Shown here piece after piece: positions 6,345-9,710 of a stretch of DNA of 9,710 nucleotides. Origin of the DNA: an uncultured Johnsonella sp. (GTDB lineage Bacteria; Bacillota; Clostridia; Lachnospirales; Lachnospiraceae); contig CAAFUL010000069.1 of NCBI GenBank assembly GCA_900766185.1, forward strand, positions 1-9,710, read 5' to 3'. The notes under the pieces were generated by a model that saw only the letters and a list, made by a program, of their open reading frames with translations, was not told the origin of the DNA and ran no database searches. The position numbers and the translations under genes are program-made. Positions within the stretch are counted from its first letter, which is position 1, and every line of letters starts with the position of its first letter.

Positions 6345-6507
6345 AAATATACCTTTCTGAACTGTCTTTATTACACTTAATATAGGGATGTCCGATATTA
6401 AGTATTTTTTTAATATAAATATATCTTTCTAAATTGTCTTTATTACATTTAATATATAGATGTTCGATATCAATTATTTTTCGACATAAATATATCCTTC
6501 TAAATTG
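6332..6507 (-). repeat. Tandem 71/72-bp repeat covering the permease start region
   Basis: Two full units (6332-6402, 71 bp; 6403-6474, 72 bp) and a partial third (6475-6507, 33 bp) are clear direct repeats. Each starts with tattttt, includes a pyrimidine-rich ribosome-binding-site complement and, in full units, ends with a gat(g)t(c/t)cgatat segment. On the minus strand every unit contains a purine-rich ribosome-binding site 7 nt before the position of the permease ATG. In the first unit this is the true start. In the middle unit ATG has become ATA. In the third unit ATG is intact. The inner breakpoint lies in codon 5 of the permease gene. The units have diverged, so the duplication is not recent. 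Confidence 0.85.
6470..6501 (-). other. Decoy start: 5-codon leader ORF MSKNN from the duplication
   Basis: On the minus strand AGAAGGA (6501-6495), a 7-nt spacer and ATG (6487-6485) open the reading frame M-S-K-N-N-stop (TGA 6472-6470). The five residues equal the first five of the permease starting at 6344. This is a duplicated initiation site that lost its downstream gene. It could bind ribosomes about 140 nt before the real start; whether it has a regulatory effect is unknown. Confidence 0.55.
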
Positions 6508-6518
6508 CTGCAACACCA

Positions 6519-6536
6519 AGCTTTTTATAAAAAGCT
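6519..6536. other. Perfect 18-bp palindrome between binding protein and permease genes
   Basis: AGCTTTTTATAAAAAGCT is its own reverse complement. It lies just upstream of the tandem repeats and 82 bp past the stop of the solute-binding protein gene. It could be a protein-binding site or a short RNA hairpin with an AT-rich stem. There is no direct evidence for either. Confidence 0.4.
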
Positions 6537-6570
6537 GTATTTATTAGCGTTTCCGTAAACTAATATGAAA

Positions 6571-6601
6571 AGCTGTCGCCAAGTAGACCTAAGCGACAGC
6601 T
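6571..6601 (-). terminator. Hairpin after the solute-binding protein gene, possible partial terminator
   Basis: On the minus strand AGCTGTCGC (6601-6593), a 13-nt loop and GCGACAGCT (6579-6571) form a perfect 9-bp stem, starting 16 nt after the stop codon ending at 6618. Only four T follow (TTTTCATATT), so termination would be weak. Such a structure between a binding-protein gene and its permease genes commonly protects the upstream mRNA and lets only part of transcription through, giving excess binding protein. That role is inferred. Confidence 0.6.
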
Positions 6602-6617
6602 CATTATATTCTTATAA

Positions 6618-7967
6618 TTATCTGTTATAATTCTTTGTACCTGCCTCAGGCGGTGCACTCTCAAGTGCCGCTTTAATTCCCTCTTCCATCTTCTTTACAG
6701 CAGCTTCAAGCTCTGTCTGTCCTGACATATACTCACTTACGACAGTGTTTAACATAGTGTCAACCTCTGTGGAAGCTGGTATTCTCCACCAAAGGTTAGC
6801 CGTATCAAGAGCCTTTCTTACCGTATCCATATAAGTACCCTTTATACCGTCCTGCTCCCAGAAAGCCTTTCTCGGAGAAAGTATGCCGTAATCCTTATAG
6901 AATCTGTTTTGCATCTCGGCACTTGTATACATCTTGATCCACTCCCAGGCAAGGTCCTTATTCTTTGAACTGTCAGGTATAGACAAATCCCATGCACTTA
7001 AGAGTGTAGTACCTGTTTTTTCATATGGAATAGTGTCAAGTGCCCACTTTCCCGCAACCTTTGACTGTGTCTCATCATCCGCAGCCTGCACAAGTCCTAA
7101 TGTAGGCCAAGTCTCGCATATAGCAGCCTTTCCGTCTAAGAAAGCTTTTATAGACTCTTCGGTACCCCATGAAAGTATAGCAGGATCCGCATAGTCCTGT
7201 ATCTCTTTTAAGTGCTTAAGAGCTTCTCTTGTCTCAGGAGAATCAATAGTTACATTCCAATCCTCATCAGCCCATGAACCTCCCATAGACCAAAGCACAT
7301 AGTCGAACACTCCGCCAAGCTGACCTGTAGTTGCGGATACTGATATACCGTAAAGTCCTTCATTCGGCTTTGTATTAGCCTTGGCAAGTTCTCTGTACTC
7401 CGCCCAAGTATCCGGCAGACCGTTAGGAAGTAAGTCCGTTCTGTATGCAAAAAGCTGTGGTGTGCTTGCATTAGGTATACCTGTGGTTACACCCTGCCAT
7501 GTACCTGAGTTCTCTAAAACCTTGTCTATAAACTCATCCATCTTGTATCCGTCTTTTTCAATATAACTTGACAAATCAGTCATATATGGGGCAAACTCTC
7601 CATCCCACTGACTGGCAACATCAATTACATCATAAGAACCTGTCCCGCTTGTAAGGTCAAGTAAAGCCTTCTCATGTAAAGTAGTATAAGGAAAATCAAC
7701 TACTTCAACCTTAGCACCTGTCTTTTCCTCAAACTCTGCAACCATAGACTTTGCTGCATCCGCATATACACTGGACATATACAAAACACTTAAAGTCTGA
7801 CCTGCGAAGGGTTTATCACCTGCTGCCGCACTGTCTCCTGCCGCACTCTCTCCTGAATTTGCAGCAGCTGTAGTACTCTCAGCTGAGCCTCCTCCACCGG
7901 CACAGCCTGATAAAAGGCTAAGCACCATAGCAGAGCTTAAAAAGATGCTTAAAAATCTCTTCTTCAT
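6618..7967 (-). CDS. ABC transporter solute-binding lipoprotein (family 1)
   Basis: The 449-residue protein is a membrane-anchored sugar-binding lipoprotein. Residues 1-22 form a lipoprotein signal peptide (MKKR, hydrophobic core, lipobox LLSGC with Cys22 the lipidated residue), followed by a Gly/Ser/Ala-rich flexible linker to about residue 50. The rest matches extracellular solute-binding protein family 1: FEEKTGAKVEVVDFPY in the first lobe, YDVIDVASQW, YGIPNAS-like TTGIPNAST, and the C-terminal helical WEWIKMYTS and GILSPRKAFWE segments. It delivers the substrate to the permeases encoded next. Sialic acid or ManNAc is suggested by the neighbours; family 1 also contains maltose, xylose and other glycan binders, so specificity is not established. 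ATG follows AGGAGG (7978-7973) by 5 nt. It is the first gene of the operon, with a promoter at 8144-8172 and a leader of about 170 nt. Confidence 0.88.
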   Translation of the reverse strand: MKKRFLSIFLSSAMVLSLLSGCAGGGGSAESTTAAANSGESAAGDSAAAGDKPFAGQTLSVLYMSSVYADAAKSMVAEFEEKTGAKVEVVDFPYTTLHEKALLDLTSGTGSYDVIDVASQWDGEFAPYMTDLSSYIEKDGYKMDEFIDKVLENSGTWQGVTTGIPNASTPQLFAYRTDLLPNGLPDTWAEYRELAKANTKPNEGLYGISVSATTGQLGGVFDYVLWSMGGSWADEDWNVTIDSPETREALKHLKEIQDYADPAILSWGTEESIKAFLDGKAAICETWPTLGLVQAADDETQSKVAGKWALDTIPYEKTGTTLLSAWDLSIPDSSKNKDLAWEWIKMYTSAEMQNRFYKDYGILSPRKAFWEQDGIKGTYMDTVRKALDTANLWWRIPASTEVDTMLNTVVSEYMSGQTELEAAVKKMEEGIKAALESAPPEAGTKNYNR

Positions 7968-8112
7968 AATTACCTCCTAAATTAGATCAAAATATTAAAT
8001 TACATAACTGCCCTTACAAGGCAGATAATATTTACCCAAATTTCCAATATTCCTTAACTAAACCCACACTTAAAGCTTATGGAACAGTGTAACTTTCTTT
8101 AATTTCAAAAAA

Positions 8113-8128
8113 GAAAATTTTTTTCATA
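8113..8128. promoter_or_regulatory. Candidate RpiR operator A (downstream of operon promoter)
   Basis: The site reads gaaaattttttTcata; on the minus strand it is TATGAAAAAAATTTTC, an inverted repeat GAAAA-AAA-TTTTC preceded by TAT. It falls about +9 to +24 from the predicted transcription start of the transporter operon, where a bound repressor would block elongation. Related sites are at 8218-8231 and 8365-8385. RpiR-type NanR regulators are known to bind TGAAA/TTTCA-like inverted repeats, but this site could also be chance in AT-rich DNA. Confidence 0.35.
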
Positions 8129-8143
8129 TTTTTTATAACCCCT

Positions 8144-8172
8144 ATGTTAGCACTTGAACTATAGCTTGTCAA
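8144..8172 (-). promoter_or_regulatory. Sigma-A-type promoter of the transporter operon
   Basis: On the minus strand TTGACA (8172-8167), a 17-bp spacer and TAACAT (8149-8144) form a good vegetative promoter. Transcription would begin near 8137, about 170 nt before the ATG of the solute-binding protein. No other sequence of similar quality was seen in this orientation in the intergenic region. Confidence 0.65.
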
Positions 8173-8217
8173 TTGTGCATAGTACATTTATTTCAATCAT
8201 TATTTTTGTATAAAATG

Positions 8218-8231
8218 CATAAAAATTTTCA
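8218..8231. promoter_or_regulatory. Candidate RpiR operator B (upstream of operon promoter)
   Basis: CATAAAAATTTTCA (minus strand TGAAAATTTTTATG) shares the TGAAAA...TTTT(A)TG pattern with the sites at 8113-8128 and 8365-8385. It lies about 45 bp upstream of the operon's -35 box. With site A it would allow looping across the promoter. It is assigned only by similarity and position. Confidence 0.28.
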
Positions 8232-8360
8232 CTTAATCTCAAGCTGAACATACAGAAAAGAAAAAAAGTTCTTTTTATTCTTATACTCTATAAAGTACTG
8301 TATTTACGCTAAATATAAGCTTTTATCCTTACTTGATTTTAAAATTTTATAAAATAATTA

Positions 8361-8389
8361 TTGACATAAAAAATTTTTTTTCATAATAT
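8361..8389 (+). promoter_or_regulatory. Sigma-A-type promoter of the RpiR regulator gene
   Basis: TTGACA (8361-8366), a 17-bp spacer and TAATAT (8384-8389) read rightward toward the regulator gene. Transcription would start near 8396, 15 bp before the third MITE-like element, so the element would be transcribed as part of a leader of about 260 nt. The spacer is almost entirely the candidate operator at 8365-8385, which would allow autorepression. Confidence 0.68.
8365..8385. promoter_or_regulatory. Candidate RpiR operator C (in regulator promoter)
   Basis: This site begins CATAAAAAATTTT and ends TTTTCATA. Its minus-strand core TATGAAAAAAAATTTT differs from operator A by one extra A. It overlaps the -35 box and fills the spacer of the regulator promoter, so binding would exclude RNA polymerase. 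Evidence is the shared motif at both divergent promoters. Confidence 0.35.
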
Positions 8390-8410
8390 GGAGGGTAGAT
8401 TTTATAAAAA

Positions 8411-8545
8411 GTTACAATTCAGGTATATATTATACATGTATATCTATCAGGCTGCTGACGGAATTCATCTTCATCTAATTTATAGATAAAATTTAAACAT
8501 TTTTAGTTTTTTTGACGAAGATGAATAACCCACCCAAACTGTAAC
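8411..8545 (+). repeat. MITE-like element, copy 3 (internally deleted), with 8-bp target-site duplication
   Basis: The 135-bp copy has end sequences gttacaattcagg (left, 8411-8423) and ccacccaaactgtaac (right, 8530-8545) and is flanked by the perfect 8-bp direct repeat TATAAAAA at 8403-8410 and 8546-8553. Hairpin arms attcatcttcatc (8463-8475) and gacgaagatgaat (8514-8526) pair with one mismatch. From the TTCAGGT at 8418-8424 onward it closely follows copy 1 from its internal TTCAGGT (47-53), so the first half of hairpin 1 is missing. This fits a deletion between two TTCAGGT direct repeats, one in the left terminal repeat and one inside. It lies between the regulator promoter and its start codon. 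Confidence 0.92.
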
Positions 8546-8657
8546 TATAAAAATAAAAAATTAGCAGTAGTGTACTGTTTTGATGATATTTAAATGCTGG
8601 CTTAGCAAACTTATAAAAATTTAGTTATTTAGAGGATATTTTAGGAGGCTTTGACAA

Positions 8658-9515
8658 ATGACAAAAAACAACTTAATTACACAAATTCATACCGCTTATA
8701 TTAAAATGACTAAAACCGAAAAAAAAGTTGCTGACTTTGTTTTATCCAATCCCAAAGAAGCACTTAATATAACTATTACCGAGCTGGCAAAACTATGTGA
8801 AGTAGGTGAGACCAGTGTATTCAGATTTTGTAAAACACTTAATCTAAAGGGATATCAGGATTTTAGGCTGTCTTTAGCCTTAAGTACTGCTGATTTGAAT
8901 ATTCTTAATCATTATAATGAGGGCAACAGCTCATTTACCAAGGATTCAAAGGCAACCGCTTCAAAGGTCATGGACACCTACATATCAGCCTTGTCAAAAA
9001 CTTATGAGCACCTTAATTACGAAGACATACAGACGGTTGTAAAATATATCCTAAATGCTAAAAGTATAAATCTGTTCGGTTTTGGCGGCTCCGGCACCAG
9101 TGCGGCTGAAGCGAAAAATAAATTTATGAAAATACTTCCTAATATTATATTTACACAAGACTCTCATATGCAGCTTACTCAAGCAGCCTTACTGGGTGAA
9201 GAGGATCTTGCGATAATATTTTGCAATTCAGGAATTACCAAAGACTGTATAGAAATAGCTAAGATCTGCCACGCTTCAAGGGTGAAAGTTGTTTTTATAA
9301 CCGGTTTCCCCAAAACTCCTGCTCTTGAGTTCAGCGATATACTGTTACAGTGCGGCGCAAGTGAAGGACCTTTGGATGGAGGCTCTATAGCTGCCAAAAC
9401 TGCACAACTTTTTTTGGTGGATATTTTATATAGTGAAACCTTTAAAAACTTGGGCAATGTTGCACTCGAAAACAAGAAAAAAACTTCTGAGATCATTACT
9501 GAAAAGATGATGTAG
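8658..9515 (+). CDS. RpiR-family transcriptional regulator (HTH + SIS), probable NanR
   Basis: The 285-residue protein has the RpiR layout. Residues 1-77 form the HTH_6 DNA-binding domain (MTKTEKKVADFVLSNP, then ITELAKLCEVGETSVFRFCKTLNLKGYQDFR). About 105-255 is a SIS sugar-phosphate-binding domain with GFGGSGTSA (141-149), DSHMQL, IIFCNSGITKD (186-196) and the late GSIAAKTAQLFLVD helix. Regulators of this family linked to nanE/nanK respond to ManNAc-6-P or GlcNAc-6-P and usually repress the adjacent operon; the inducer here is inferred from the neighbours. The ATG follows AGGAGG (8643-8648) by 9 nt. The gene is divergent from the transporter operon, and similar AT-rich sites occur at both promoters. 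Its leader contains a transposed element (8411-8545), which may alter its expression. No other gene follows it in the window. Confidence 0.85.
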   Translation: MTKNNLITQIHTAYIKMTKTEKKVADFVLSNPKEALNITITELAKLCEVGETSVFRFCKTLNLKGYQDFRLSLALSTADLNILNHYNEGNSSFTKDSKATASKVMDTYISALSKTYEHLNYEDIQTVVKYILNAKSINLFGFGGSGTSAAEAKNKFMKILPNIIFTQDSHMQLTQAALLGEEDLAIIFCNSGITKDCIEIAKICHASRVKVVFITGFPKTPALEFSDILLQCGASEGPLDGGSIAAKTAQLFLVDILYSETFKNLGNVALENKKKTSEIITEKMM

Positions 9516-9573
9516 TTGCTGCTTGTATATGATGGAATATGGCTGTAACTTATAATTTGTCTGTCACATAAAC

Positions 9574-9710
9574 CGTTACAAACATATCTTACCTTGGACA
9601 CGCTCTCGCTAACTTCGCCTCGCAGCGGTACTAAGCTTTATCTTCGCCTGACGGCTTGATAAAGCAAGTACCGGCGGTCTCAGATTGTCCTTTGGCAAGA
9701 TAGTTTAACG
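9574..9710. repeat. Large imperfect palindrome downstream of the regulator gene
   Basis: The outer arms are cgttacaaacatatctt (9574-9590) and aagatagtttaacg (9697-9710), complementary with two small bulges. Inner perfect arms are GGTACT (9627-9632) with GCTTTATC (9635-9642), pairing with GATAAAGC (9658-9665) and AGTACC (9667-9672). The inside is clearly richer in GC than its surroundings. It begins 58 bp after the regulator stop and runs to the last base of the window, so it may continue. It is unrelated in sequence to the three MITE-like copies apart from a shared GTTACA at the left. It could be another palindromic mobile repeat or act as a transcription barrier. Confidence 0.6.

Larger units (their letters stand above)
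7968..8657. other. 690-bp divergent regulatory region without genes
   Basis: The region separates the transporter operon (leftward) from the RpiR regulator gene (rightward) and is strongly AT-rich. From left to right it contains the operon's ribosome-binding site and leader, with a small hairpin CTGCC/GGCAG at 8008-8024, the leftward promoter (8144-8172), three related AT-rich sites (8113-8128, 8218-8231, 8365-8385), the rightward promoter (8361-8389), the third MITE-like element (8411-8545), and the last ~100 bp of the regulator leader with AGGAGG at 8643-8648. I see no open reading frame, tRNA or recognisable riboswitch. No match to a CcpA cre site was found by eye. Confidence 0.7.

Noticed and set aside
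6331..6519. A 62-residue open frame on the minus strand through the tandem repeats
   Set aside because: It begins with TTG without a ribosome-binding site, consists of translated repeats, and is simply the frame left open by 71/72-bp AT-rich units. The decoy start at 6487 is in another frame.
7968..8143. Riboswitch or T-box in the leader of the transporter operon
   Set aside because: Only one short hairpin (8008-8024) was found; no conserved riboswitch core such as those for glmS, T-box or purine was recognised.
9179..9601. A 140-codon minus-strand open frame opposite the 3' part of the RpiR gene
   Set aside because: It mirrors the SIS-domain coding sequence, has no ribosome-binding site at the start and resembles no family.

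Overview
The window is low-GC, Gram-positive-type DNA: AGGAGG ribosome-binding sites, TTGACA/TATAAT-like promoters with 17-bp spacers, a lipoprotein solute-binding protein, an RpiR regulator and BspA-type leucine-rich repeats. The gene content fits an anaerobic Firmicute, most likely Clostridia/Lachnospiraceae. That placement is inference; no rRNA or other marker gene is present.

Most of the window is an amino-sugar (sialic acid / N-acetylmannosamine) uptake and catabolism locus. On the minus strand, read from right to left, are a solute-binding lipoprotein (6618-7967), two ABC permeases (5436-6344 and 4573-5436), an SGNH/GDSL esterase (3734-4363) and NanE, N-acetylmannosamine-6-phosphate 2-epimerase (3048-3734), closed by an intrinsic terminator that overlaps the nanE stop. 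A second minus-strand unit holds a pentapeptide-repeat protein (1083-1796) and a ROK-family kinase, probably NanK (159-1052). Between the two units a plus-strand gene (2044-2973) encodes a BspA-like leucine-rich repeat protein with its own promoter. At the right end an RpiR-family regulator (8658-9515) is transcribed divergently from the transporter operon. The implied pathway is import by the ABC transporter, removal of O-acetyl groups by the esterase, and conversion of ManNAc by NanK and NanE to GlcNAc-6-P, under control of the RpiR protein. No N-acetylneuraminate lyase, transporter ATPase or sialidase is encoded here, so those functions must lie elsewhere or the substrate may be ManNAc itself.

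The most unusual content is non-coding. Three copies of one 135 to ~185-bp non-autonomous, MITE-like element lie at 1-174, 4397-4563 and 8411-8545, all in the same orientation. Each has terminal inverted repeats starting GTTACA and an internal long-armed hairpin. The two complete copies are flanked by perfect 8-bp direct repeats (ATTTTAAG and TATAAAAA), which are target-site duplications. One copy supplies the last codons and stop of the kinase gene, one splits the transport and catabolic halves of the operon, and one sits in the leader of the regulator gene. A second feature is a 71/72-bp tandem duplication (6332-6507) that copies the ribosome-binding site and start codon of the first permease gene upstream of itself, leaving a decoy start that encodes MSKNN and then stops. 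A third is a set of related AT-rich sites (TGAAAA...TTTT) in the divergent regulatory region that could be the RpiR operators. A further, different large imperfect palindrome begins at 9574 and runs to the end of the window.
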